A stretch of 64,000 nucleotides of DNA. It comes from Luidia sarsii (taxonomy: Eukaryota > Echinodermata > Asteroidea > Paxillosida > Luidiidae). The notes under the pieces are model-generated. The model searched no databases, was not told where the DNA came from, and saw only the letters and a list, made by a program, of their open reading frames with translations. The DNA is taken from the NCBI GenBank assembly GCA_949987565.1, contig OX465117.1, positions 1,007,714 to 1,071,713 on the forward strand, written 5' to 3'. Within the stretch, counting starts at the first letter, position 1. Each line of letters starts with the position of its first letter. Below, in pieces: positions 22,861-32,958 of the stretch. The position numbers and the translations under genes are program-made.

Positions 22861-23734
22861 ATACAAAGAACAATTCATTGCGACCGTAACGCTATTAGGC
22901 TCACTATACTCCTAGCGTCACCCAAGGTTAAATATTTTGTATCCATTTTTATCTAACAGACATAATCTATATTAATGGCTGATCATGGTCTAGTACAAGT
23001 GCTTCGAAGTTCATTCTGGTTTGATGGGCAAAGTGCACTTAACTTGTGACACTATGAAAGAGTTTTCTGGCTGTTTCCTTTCTTTTTCTAATCAACATTG
23101 TGGCAAGGCTAGGTCATCAGATCTAGAGGGACGACGGATCACATTCACACCCACCGTGAATGGAATCGCCCGGACTCCACTAGCGCGCTATGGGTTCGGT
23201 TGCTAAGAAACAGAGTGGGTTGGTTTTTAAAACGTGAGGCGAAACATAATGTTAAAACTATGGTGGCCCTGAAGGGACACACATTTTCACCACTGGTCGA
23301 ATGTATTCCGGGTTTTATAACCGCGTTTTGAGACAATACATCTTTCGATCATTATCTCGTGTTTTCGAGATGTCACTTATCTATTATCAGCAGAATTTTG
23401 ACTGAAACAAACTAATTGTTCTAAAGTAACGAAGAAAAAACGGCACGATCATAATTTTGGGGTGATGAGTAAGCATTTCCAGATGATCTAATTAGTCATA
23501 GATTATTGACGAGAAGCATATTTATTTCTACAGAAAAACAGAGACCATATGGGGCCTTGAATTATACTTGCATTTTGTAATCCTGGGGAATAATTTCGTG
23601 GGGTCATCTCCCTTCCTATAATGTTTCATAGATATGATATGATTTTTGCGTCAAAACCTTCAGGTCACAGTGTTTTGACCGATTGCCTGTTGAAGAAATT
23701 ACAGGCATATTCACCTACCTGTCATTTTTCCCAG

Positions 23735-24225
23735 GCCAGTTTTGTACGGCCATTTTTTGGGGGTAAGTTACAAAGACTTTGAAAAAATTAATTTACGAAA
23801 AGATTAATCTCAATAATTATAGGGATTATCAAAACCTAGCGCATGGTGTCGGAAATAGACTTCAGCTTAGACTTCGGCCTAAATCTTCACAGCGCCACCA
23901 ATACGGGTCCGGTCACTAACGACGATGCGGATAGCTTGACGTATGTGTACGCATTATCCGATCGCGTGTGAAACCTCTCTATCTAATGCCGACTCCAGTT
24001 TCGCACGCGTCCGGATACGCGTACGCACGCATACGTTTAGCAATCCGCACCAGTTCTTGGCCAATCCGCCGTTTCGCAATCCGGACGCTGTGTATAAGAA
24101 CATTATAAAAATGAAGTCTATTTCCGACACCATGCATGCCCCTAAGTTTTGAGACTAATCTCGTCGTATTCCAAAGTCTTTGAAACTCATAGAAACGGCC
24201 GTATTTTCCGAGATAGACCCTATAC
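23735..24225. repeat. Large imperfect foldback element
   Basis: An inverted repeat with arms of about 130 bases: GCATGGTGTCGGAAATAGAC at 23841 returns as GTCTATTTCCGACACCATGC near 24117. Outer parts of the arms share ACAAAGACTTTG with CAAAGTCTTTGA. The inner region has further inverted words around CGATCGCGTGTG and GTACGCACGC. No protein identified. Confidence 0.7.
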
Positions 24226-24575
24226 ATTAGGCCTACTTATAGCCAAAAAAGTAAAAAGACGATTCCCTCGAAAAATCTAAATTTCCTACTCGTTTCTTCC
24301 TCACAGCGAGCTGCGACATCCGACTCTAGTCTGCGCGATAGTAAGACGAATTGGAAGACGTCAGCAGCGAATGACGTCATAGTTGATGACGTATCCGCTG
24401 AAGCTAACCTCAGCCGTTCGCTCGCGAAACCACTCCTTCAACGGAAGTAATGAAACCCCTAAATCAGTCGGGCAGTTGTCCCGCGGTGTGTGTAGACGGC
24501 TATACGGTACTAGCAGCAATTCAAGCCGGAGGGATCAGCCTCTCAAATTTCCCGACAAAGGATCATAGAGGTGAT

Positions 24576-24857
24576 TTAAAGGCCCTATACAACATTAAAG
24601 GTCAAAAGATTGCCACAGTTTGTGTGTTAAACCATAAAACATTCCAAAAAAAGAAATGTTAATCTGAGAAAGTAGAAAAGGGTGAAAATCCGTCACGATT
24701 TTCGCAACCTTCTATCTGTAGTGAAAACTCGCGATCAGTTTATAAACAATTTGTCAATGTTTGAGTTAAGATTTTTTTTTCGAGAAGTACAGCACCCCAG
24801 ACCGTACAATTTCAACATGAGGATTCTATCATGACCATCTACAAACTGTATCAATTA
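24576..24857 (+). mobile_element. TTAA-flanked MITE, 3'-truncated copy
   Basis: Starts TTTAAAGGCCCTATACAACA and carries GATTGCCACAGTTTGTGTG and the CATGAGGATTCTATCATG interior. The right terminal repeat is absent. Confidence 0.8.
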
Positions 24858-25069
24858 GAGCCGTTAGCCTTGCAAATTCATTCACTAAAATCATAATAAT
24901 AAATCATTACGATTCCAAGGATAACCGGAGATAGTACATAGCCTATAAAGGTTTTTTTTACTGCAAATAAAAACAAAAGAGGGTAATTCTCGAATCCTAC
25001 TTCCCCAACGTTTTATTCATGAACGAATGAATAAAATGGAAAAATTTAACCGAGCCAGGAAAGTTTCGG

Positions 25070-25077
25070 TATAAAAG
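25070..25077 (+). promoter_or_regulatory. TATA box of the 25156 gene
   Basis: TATAAAAG lies 79 bp upstream of the start codon in a GC-richer patch. A transcription start near 25100 would leave a short 5' leader of about 55 bases. A TATA box fits a strongly and selectively expressed gene. Confidence 0.65.
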
Positions 25078-25155
25078 ACCGCTGGGTCGTGGCTTGGGTC
25101 GGTGAATTGTAGCTATTACAGTTTTAGATATAGACAGACAACTTCGTGAGTCGTT

Positions 25156-28100
25156 ATGGTTGGACTTGTATTCCTGGCCGTTGCTCTCGCCAGCACAGCC
25201 TCCTTCGCAGCCGCTGAGAAAACCGTGAACGGGGACATTCACGCAGCTAACATGGTAACATCGTATAGTCTCCTTTTCCAGTCTGATATTTCTTCCTCCG
25301 TCCTCAATGGGTTATCACTGTCCTTGGGGTGGATTTCACAAAGCCTTACAATCCATCGTAACTTAACAAACGATACATAAGTGATTATAAGGGATATCTA
25401 TGTAACCTCAAAAGTTAGAGGGCCTGACGTTTCGATCCTAACAGGACCTTTCGCAAAGACAAAGAGAAAGGTCCTGCTAGGATCGAAACGTCATGCCCTC
25501 TACTTTTGAGATTTATTGCAGGTCATTTAGACAGTGAGCAGTTTGCAATAATTTGTTGTATTTACTTGTTGTATTTACTAAAAAAACTGTTGCAAACTGC
25601 TCACTGACTAAATGACTTGCAATACATAAATCTTAAAAGTTAGAGGGCCTGACGTTTTGATCCTAGCAGGACCTTTCTCAAAGGTCTGCTAGGATCGAAA
25701 CGTCAGGCCCTCGAACTTCATAGATGTATTGCAGGTCATTTAGTCAGTGAGCAGTTTGCAACAGTTTTTTTTATTTACTTCATAACCTATGAGTATTTCA
25801 AGGCCCATGCTCATAATAATCTGTCAATATGTCTCTGTCTCTAGGTCTCTCTGTCTGTCTCTCTTGCTGTCTGCCTGTCTGTCTGTTTATCTGCTGGTAT
25901 CGAGATTGATCGCCTATCGAATGAACGAACTGTAGTACTCTATTGTCTAAAATGTTCTTGTCATTTCTGCCAGGGATTCTTCACCAATAACATGATGTGT
26001 AATGATGACGGAACAATGTGCATGGACTGCTTTTCAGCCAAGAAATACGGCCGAAACTATCTATGTAAGTAAACGATTGTCGTCATGGAATTTTGGTCAT
26101 GAAATCGACTTCAATGAAATAATTATTATTGAAATGATTTCACTGCTTGCAGACATCACGAAGATTAACAACCGTTTTATTTTAGCTGAAAAATGTCATT
26201 ACATTTCAATTACATTTCATGTTTATGAGAAGGGTTTGCGGTAACACCATGAATAAGGTCTCACCTTATACATGGTGTTACCAATGTTCTATAGAGCATT
26301 TAAAGCCCCTACACAACATTGGTCGAGGTCAAAGATTAGCATCCATACGTTGTCTGATCCAACATATGCATGAAATAGCACACCTGTGAAAATTGCAGCT
26401 CAATCCGCCAACCGAGTCTCGAGAAAATCGTGAAAACCGCTTGATTTGTTTCGCGAAAATGCAGCATTCAACGCCGTACTGCTTCGAAAAAATAGTTCAG
26501 TCAAAATTCCAACGGCATTTTTTGTTTAATTCTTCACAACTGCAGCTATCTCCTTAATTAAATTCTGAATTTAAAGATTTGGGTGGGTGAATAGAATGGA
26601 TGAGTGCATGCATGGATGGATGCATGCATGGACAGAAAATATTATCAGTAACTGTTTTGTGAGTCTTTGTTCTTTTAGTATATTTTGTTTTTGGGTTCCA
26701 TGCAACATCTAATTAACGTCTACATTGCTTGTACGCTCTTAAGGTCAACATTTACGTCGCCATTGTGTGCTTGTAGGCAAATGACAATCCATACAATTAC
26801 ATCCTCCAGTGACGAATAGAACGTTGGGCGTGCAATTGCGGTAATGCATGCATTTAATTGGGACCTTTTTTCATCTCGAAGGTCGACCAAGGCTGTCCTC
26901 CGCCAGAAATATCTCATTTAGACGATGTTTTTCTTTTTATAATAGCGTGCCCTTCCCTACTAATTTATTTCTCGCTAGTCCCTCGCAAAAGTCTAACAAA
27001 ACAAATTTAGCCACATCGTCGTAAACGCTACGTAGTCCCGTGATAAATAAGCGCAGCACTATCGACCCCCTAACACGACCATGCAAGCATGTTTCCATAT
27101 ACGCCATTACGAGCCACGCTGAACTTAGAGGCCCAATACAACATTGGGAAAATTTTGAAACATTGTTGTCCACAGATTTCCTTCTAATTTACACAGTTTG
27201 TAGATCGTCATGATAGAATCCTCATGCTAAAATCTTACAGTCTGGGAAGCTGTACTTTTCGAGAAATCTTTACTCAAACACTTTGCAAATTATATTCGCG
27301 AGTAATAAACGATTTGAATTCTTACACCTGAGAACGGTGCGTAAACATTTGTTGTTTTTGCATTTTTCTACTTTCTCAGATTACCGTTATTTGAGCAGTA
27401 TTGCTTTTTGCGAATGTTACCGTATAACACACAGACTGTGGCAATCTTTTGACCTTTACCAATGTTGTGTATGGCTTTTAAAGCCCCTACACAACATTGG
27501 TTGAGGTCAAAGAATAGCATCCATACGTTGTCTGATCCAACACATGCATGGAATAGCACACCTGTGAACATTTCAGCTCAATCCGCCAGCCGAGTCTCGA
27601 GAATAAATAGTGAAAACTGCTTCATTTGTTTCGCGAAAATGCAGCATTCAACGCCGTACTGTTCCGGAAAATAGTTTAGATCTCGGTGAGACGTAAACTA
27701 TATCTTTTACTCATTTCTCCCAAAATACAACATTTTAGGCAGAAATATTTCAGTGCGAGGTTTCTACTATAACCATCTTCAATTAAACTGTATAAGTTTC
27801 ATGTAAATATGTTAACATTTCTGTTTTTCGATCTTACCAATGTTGTGTAGGGCTTTAAGAGGTACCTTCGGTATTTTAACAAAATTTAAAATTGTTTGAA
27901 ATGTCTTTCTTCGTTTTCCCGTTCGTCCTCCGGAAAATATTCTTTTCGGTGATATTTGCAGACGCCGTGGAAATCAACAAGGATCCTGGCATCTTCCACG
28001 TCTCAGTTTCCATTGCAGCCCAGGACTGGGACTTCAGCATCCAACAAAGTAAGACTCCGAGGAAAACCCCCTCAAAAGGCGGCCAGTAAAAAGGCTTATG

Positions 28101-30076
28101 CGGGTTCAGTGAACTTTAAGGGAATTAGTTGACACTAGAGGTCGAGTTCCTGCGGTCTGTTCTTCACACGCGATCGAACCTTGTTCTCTTGCACTGCGTT
28201 CACACTTGATCCCGCAAGGAGGATCAGATCCTGTGGTCACGGAGGATCTGATCCAGTGCTGCGTTCACACTGGATCCTGATCCTACATTGATCGCGCATT
28301 GAGCAGCGGAAACGCTCTCCAAAGGTTATCCACGTAGGTCACTAGTCATGCGCAGTAGAACGTCAGCACGGCCATGACGCGCGAAACATATAAACACATA
28401 CATGTACACAAAGTCTTGTTTTCGCGCGTTTTTCCAGGCATGGGCCGGATGTGGTCGCTGTAAACCGCAGGATCAGATCCCGCATTGCGTCCACACTTGC
28501 ATGTTGATCTCACATGCGGGATCAGACCCGGGTCTAATCCTTCCCAAAAGGAGGATCAGATCCCAGGATCTGATCCTGATCGCGCAAGCGTTCACACTTG
28601 CGTTGATCGCCCTTTGATCGCCCTTTGATCACCCTTGCGGGATCTGATCCTCCTTGCGGGATCAAGTGTGAACGCAGTGTTGTTCACTCGAACCACACGA
28701 AACACGGCCCACGAACGCTGCACTTGGAACAGGATCACACACCATCTCTCCGCCAGGGTTGTTTAATAGCTATTTTATGAAAATAGAAATCAAGGGAGGA
28801 TGCTACGGAAAATCGTTTAGTAAAAGTTAATTGCTATAGGAAGGTTTGCGGTGACAACATGTTTAAGGTCTCTTAAAGGAAGAGGTTTGGTTCTGAAAAG
28901 AACCCGAGTGGTAACTCGACGTTTCGACCAGTATGCTCTGTCATCAGGAGTAACCAGAGCATAGTGGTCGAAACGTCGAGTTACCCTCAGGTTCTTTTCA
29001 GAACCACACCTCTTCCTTTAAGAGACCTGATACATGGTGTCACCGCAAACCTTCCTATATTGATTCACCCACAAATTGGTAATTGCATTAACTGCTGGTT
29101 GGTTGGTCGGTCAGTTAGTAAGTTGGTTAGTTAGTAAGTTGGTTAGTTAATTACTTGGTACAGGTTTGGGTAATTATTTGCCTTGTTGGTATTGTTGCTT
29201 GGATTGATTTGTTTCTTTTTTTTCATCAAAATGCAGTGTAACATTAAAAAACAAAGCCAAAGGCCTCCCGTTTTTATGCCTTGTACTTGAAAATGGACGA
29301 AAGAAAGAAAGACAGAGCTTGAGCCTGGTTTTGAAAAAGGGCCATGTGGTGTGGAAGGTTTGCGGTGAAACTATGTATATATGTGACCCGGCACAGCGAC
29401 ATGAGGAATATCCCACCAAAACACTTTTCGAGTAAACAACGCCTAAAGTCAAAGTATCTTATCAATTCGATTAAAAATCTTTTTTTTTCTTTTTTTTTTC
29501 GGAAAGTTAAAATATTGGAGGAAATTTTGATGCCATTTTAAAGCTAATGGTACACTCTTTCACATTATTAGAAAATCTCAAAATGTCAAAAGTGGGGGTT
29601 ATTCCTCATTATGATGTGCCGGGTCACATATCTTTTATTTCAAGAAGCGTGGCTCTGAAAAGAGCCAGTAACTCAACGTTTCGGGTACTGTGTACAGCTG
29701 CCCGTCGTCAAGAGACTGAGAAGATATACATGATGTCACCGCAAACCTTCCACAAGTCTTTTCCACCATGCAAACCTTCAAGTCTTATCTGAAAGGGCCA
29801 TGCTTGAAATTTGTGTTTGTCTGGTGCCCTGACTGCTTTGTATCCCCCACAGGTGATTTATCGGACAATATGCGTTTCTGCACCGCCTTCAAAACAACGT
29901 ACGACGAGGAGCTCAAGAGCAAGTGGAAGGGGGAGATTTGTATGAGCAACGACTTCTCCGAGATGACCTCCAGCGACTGCCCTCAACCTCTTCTCATCGT
30001 AGCGGTCAAGAGTTACCTGGGCAACGCACAGGTGCGCGGGCAACGGGTGCTGTACTGTCAGCCGCCGGCGGAGTAA
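25156..30076 (+). CDS. Secreted cysteine-containing protein of unknown function (four exons)
   Basis: Exons 25156-25254, 25974-26064, 27962-28048 and 29853-30076 (stop TAA) have canonical GT-AG borders and keep one frame at every junction, giving 166 residues. Residues 1-20 are a signal peptide with a hydrophobic VGLVFLAVALA core and an Ala-rich cleavage region. The mature part has seven cysteines (42, 49, 52, 102, 122, 135, 161), an early CNDDGTMCMDC cluster, and alternating hydrophobic strands (FHVSVSIAA, PLLIVAVKSYL), suggesting a small disulphide-bonded beta-rich domain. I do not recognise the family. The odd cysteine number would allow dimerisation or one free thiol. Introns are filled with repeats. 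Secretion is inferred from the signal peptide. A TATA box precedes it. Confidence 0.7.
25410..25580. repeat. Hammerhead-like foldback family 1, variant copy
   Basis: Variant with the outer word AGAGGGCCTGACG and GTGAGCAGTTTGCAA flank; the two arms meet at GCAAAGACAAAG. In intron 1 of the secreted-protein gene. Confidence 0.75.
25581..25785. repeat. Hammerhead-like foldback family 1, second adjacent copy
   Basis: A second inverted pair directly following the first, with TGCAAACTGCTCACTGACTA in one arm and GTCAGTGAGCAGTTTGCAAC in the other. The central hairpin is shortened to CTCAAAGGTCTGC. A short CTGTCTGTCTCT-rich microsatellite follows at 25836-25895. Confidence 0.75.
26228..26285. repeat. 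Family 2 terminal repeats, solo foldback remnant
   Basis: GGTTTGCGGTAACACCATG is followed almost directly by its complement CATGGTGTTACC around GGTCTCACC. Only the ends of the family 2 element remain. Confidence 0.6.
26290..26540 (+). mobile_element. AAGCCCCTACACAACATTGG element, truncated copy
   Basis: Begins TTTAAAGCCCCTACACAACA and has ATAGCACACCTGTGAA and TCAATCCGCCAACCGAGTCT inside. It is a sister family to the TTAA MITE (near-identical ends, different interior). Full copy at 27478, another fragment at 44544. Confidence 0.75.
26570..27125 (-). repeat. Diverged inverted copy of the 20990-21660 block
   Basis: In reverse this matches 20990-21660: the GCATGCATGGATGGATGC word, the GACTTTCGTTCTTTTAG region and the block with ACGACCATGCAAGCAT and CGCTACGTAGTCCCGTGAT all recur in the same order. 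This is a larger duplication about 5.5 kb apart, spanning non-coding sequence. Confidence 0.6.
27124..27481 (-). mobile_element. TTAA-flanked MITE, near full-length copy
   Basis: Left end TTAGAGGCCCAATACAACAT; right end CCAATGTTGTGTATGGCTTTTAA. It abuts the next element, with which it shares the terminal TTAA. Confidence 0.8.
27478..27858 (+). mobile_element. AAGCCCCTACACAACATTGG element, full-length
   Basis: 380 bp bounded by TTAAAGCCCCTACACAACAT and ATGTTGTGTAGGGCTTTAA, flanked by TTAA on both sides. The interior is non-coding. It lies in intron 2 of the secreted-protein gene, 100 bp before exon 3. Confidence 0.85.
28192..28679. mobile_element. PIF/Harbinger-like MITE with 40-bp inverted ends
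   Basis: Ends CACTGCGTTCACACTTGATC and GATCAAGTGTGAACGCAGTG are exact complements, and the match continues for about 40 bases. The element is 488 bp and flanked by a TTG trinucleotide on each side. Three-base duplications are typical of the PIF/Harbinger superfamily. The interior contains repeated GGATCTGATCC-type palindromes. No transposase frame. Confidence 0.8.
28838..29059. mobile_element. Family 2 ribozyme-bearing foldback, copy
   Basis: Palindromic: GGTTTGCGGTGACAACATG at the left returns as CATGGTGTCACCGCAAACC. Both arms hold the hairpin word GGTTCTGAAAAGAACC or its complement and the ribozyme module. In the minus-strand module helix II has lost four bases (CTGATGACAGAGCATACTGG), and in the plus-strand module the CTGATGA box is gone. 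Confidence 0.75.
29356..29752. mobile_element. Family 2 ribozyme element split by a MITE
   Basis: GGTTTGCGGTGAAACTATGTA is cut at 29381 by a TGTGACCCGG MITE and resumes at 29629. The remainder carries GGCTCTGAAAAGAGCC and, on the minus strand at 29672-29716, a hammerhead-like module with TTGACGA in place of CTGANGA, helix II CGGG/CCCG, GAAAC and GTT. It ends at GATGTCACCGCAAACC. Confidence 0.75.
29382..29628 (+). mobile_element. TGTGACCCGGCAC MITE, internally deleted
   Basis: 247 bp with both inverted ends and a TA on each side, nested in the family 2 element. About 190 bp of the interior of the 440-bp form is missing. Confidence 0.9.
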
Positions 30077-30710
30077 TACACACCCGCAGTTGATATACAT
30101 GTACATCCGCCCACTGACGAGAAATAGTTCGCAAATCCCATCAAATACCCGAATACCCGGTGCCTTTTGCAAAGCAATTTCTTCTCACGAAAGAATATGG
30201 CAAGTTTGACCGGCTCAATTACGATTTCGATTGAAAAAAAAATGAAACAACATAATGATTACAATTTTCGCAGTTTCAGTCAAGCTGAAGTAAAGGTATA
30301 CGACACAAACAGTTTGGATTTAGCATTGACTTTCTTAATGGATTTGGACAACGGAACAGTTTAAGGGAGGTATTATTATTTTAGGGTGCATGGCTGCTAA
30401 TTCACCACTTAAATCATGGTTGTGGGGTTTCTGTCATTACACATTGTTGCATACTGTTTTATATCTGTATTAGAAATTGCATCTCCACTGTAGACATTTA
30501 TTAAAAGCAAGATAGATATGAATTTGGTCAACATTTGTTTTGTGCCGTGAGGCTTGACAAACTAAGCCTATACCCTGAGAGTGCTGTTATAAGGGCATCT
30601 TTTCCATTCAGTTCAAAGGACAATGTGACCGTCATATGGAGCCTTAATTTCTTGTTGCTATAATCACTCAGTCAGTCAAACAAAGAGCCAGTCGGTCTGT
30701 CAGTCAGTCA

Positions 30711-30751
<41 letters not shown>

Positions 30752-31589
30752 TCAATCAATCAGTCAGTCAGTCAGTCAGTCAGTCAGTCAGTCAGTCAGC
30801 CAGTCAGTCAGTCAGTCAGTCAGTCAGTCAGTCTGCAGTCAGATCAGACAGTCACTCAATCAGGCAGCCAGCCAGCCATAGGGGGCCAGCCAGTTAGTCA
30901 GTCAGCCAGCCAGTTAGCCAGGCAGTCACCCACTCAGCCAGCCAGCCAGCCCGTCAGACAGCCAGTCAGTTAGTCAGTCAACCAGTCAGTCAGTCAACCA
31001 GTCAACCAGTCAGGCAGCCAGTCAGCCAGCCAGCCAGCCAGCCATGCAGTCAGTTAGTCAGTCAACCAGTCAGTCAGTCAACCAGTAAACCAGCCAGTCA
31101 GACAGTCAGACAGCCAGCCAGCCAGGCAGTCAGTCAGTCAACCAGTCAGCCAGCCAGCCAGGCAGTCAGTCGGTCCACTATTTTCCTCCTACACTATATT
31201 ATGGAACTTTCCTGGCTGTAAACCCTCCAGCCATCGCGTCGCCGTACGTAGGATCAATATGGTCGATCATTGTGGTTGGCTGCCCATAGCGGGTCACAGC
31301 ACATCCTAGATGGCGCTGAGTTTCCTCGGCTTTATTGGCCTGTCCTGAGTCTCGCCAAATGAGGGCGCACTAACTTCACGGCGATGGTGCAATCGGCCGT
31401 GATATGTAGTACAGTACTCTCAAATGTTCAAATTACGCGAAACGAAATAATAAGTTAAACCGAATATTAGCATAAGTGGAATTCAAAGGAAGGACAAACT
31501 AGGAACTGGGATTTTTTTGAACAAATTGAAAAATTGGCAAAGCAATTGAATTGCTTCTGACTGGCGCCCCCACCCCGGCAAACTCTAAG
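30077..31589. other. 3' flank of the secreted-protein gene and CAGT/CAGC array
   Basis: No gene seen. From about 30664 to 31172 the sequence is a tetranucleotide array of CAGT and CAGC units with scattered variants (CAAC, TAGT). A candidate ATTAAA polyadenylation word for the preceding gene lies at about 30500. Confidence 0.6.
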
Positions 31590-31661
31590 GGCTGGATAGC
31601 TCAGATGGGAGAGCACTGGTAGTTAGTCCAGAGGTCTCGGGTTCAAGTCCCGGTCCAGTCA
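31590..31661 (+). repeat. tRNA-like sequence inside a GGCAAAG-bounded repeat
   Basis: GGCTGGATAGCTC... to GGTCCAGTCA can be folded with a 7-bp acceptor stem (one G-U), a GCTC/GAGC D stem, and a perfect CGGG TTCAAGT CCCG T arm. The anticodon arm is one base short and lacks the usual U33, so it is not a working tRNA. The same unit with the same flanks (GCGCCCCCACCCCGGCAAA before, TTTCTTTGCCA after) is at 37076 and, reversed, at 39400, so this is a dispersed tRNA-derived repeat with internal A- and B-box words. Confidence 0.8.
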
Positions 31662-31719
31662 AAGGTTTCTTTGCCAACCTTTAATTGTATATTCAGTATA
31701 TTATTTAAATAATACAGAA

Positions 31720-31885
31720 ATTGTGGCAAACTGCTCACTGACTAAAATGACCTGTACTACAAAAATCTCAAAAGTTAGAGGGCCTGACGTTTCAAGTAGG
31801 ACCTTTCTGAGTGGCAAAGCTTTGCCTTTGAGAAAGGTCCTGCTAGGATCGAAACGTCAGGCCCTCTAACTTTTATTTACATAAA
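31720..31885. repeat. Hammerhead-like foldback family 1, copy
   Basis: Two arms around GAGTGGCAAAGCTTTGCC; the left arm has lost part of the hairpin. GCAAACTGCTCACTGACTA flank present. Confidence 0.75.
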
Positions 31886-32577
31886 ATATAGTTTTCTTGC
31901 ATACAAGACTGCTACTGTGTCTGGTCAACAGATCAGATACCAGGGCTTACCATGGTAAGGTCGACAAATTAAACACTCGGTACAACCATAACAATCAAAC
32001 ATGCTGAAAAGAAACAAATGGTAACTTAACATTTTATTCACAGCTAACTTTCAATCAGTCCTACCTTCAATCAGTCAAATAAATTCTGTATTTTGTCCGA
32101 CGGGAACAAAGTTCAACGCCAAACGTTGGCCTCAGTGCTTCCAATTTCAAAACAGCAAACTTCGAAGCAAAATCACTCTGTTTAAAAACGACTCTCATGC
32201 AGTCTAGCTATCCCATCCCGTCTTTTTCTCAAACAAACTTTTCGAAACTAAACAACCAAGTAATCAAATGACTAACTTGCGAATCCCAAGCCAAAGATGT
32301 CTAGCTTGAGAAGGGATGCCTCTTGCCTGCCAAGTTGTAATTTGAATCCCAACTACCCCCCTGATCGTCTCAAAAGGAATTAATCTCGACGTGGAAAGTT
32401 TGTGGCGACACAACGCGAGTCAAATTACGATTCCGAAAAGAGCTGGTATCTCAACGTTTTGGACAGTGTGCACCCTGGTATTCTGGTTTTCAAATTCTGT
32501 TTCTGACAGAACAGGTCCTGTTAGATTCTGAAGTCAACCCACTCAACATTTTTTTCAGTTTAGGAAGTCAGTAACAA
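31886..32577. other. Non-coding stretch with family 2 remnant
   Basis: No gene seen. A decayed family 2 fragment lies at 32393-32480 (words GATTCCGAAAAGAGC, CAACGTTTTGGACAGTGTG). Confidence 0.4.
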
Positions 32578-32760
32578 CGCAGTGGCTGTTGTTACGGCAG
32601 TGGTCCGTGTGGTTCCCTGACTTCACAGTATTTGTCAGGATGTTTAGCTCTTGGAACCAGACTATCAGCTAATAGACTGGTTCAACCAGCCTGCAATGCT
32701 GACGAAATACAATCAAGTCAGGGAACCACACGGACGACTGCCGTAACAACAGCCACTGCG
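32578..32760. mobile_element. CGCAGTGG-type MITE, full-length
   Basis: 183 bp with 45-bp inverted ends (CGCAGTGGCTGTTGTTACGG and complement) and a near-palindromic centre with GCTCTTGGAACCAGACTATC. Flanked by AGTAACAA on both sides with one extra base on the right, an 8-bp target duplication. Confidence 0.88.
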
Positions 32761-32958
32761 AAGTAACAAACATGGCGTTTGGGGATGTTGATATTTTTTT
32801 TCATCTACTCTAAGTTGGGAGTGGTGCTTTGGACACAAAGATGGGAGGCTGGAGGTCATCAGAATCAGTCGGCAGCTGGCGCGCGCTGAACACTAGAGGG
32901 CGTCTTGGGATTCACGAGTTCGGACTGGGACTGCTGGGCTGTGGGGAGGGGTCCGCTA

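Noticed and set aside
31590..31661. Functional tRNA gene
   Set aside because: Anticodon arm is short and lacks U33, and the same sequence with the same flanks occurs three times, so it is a tRNA-derived repeat.
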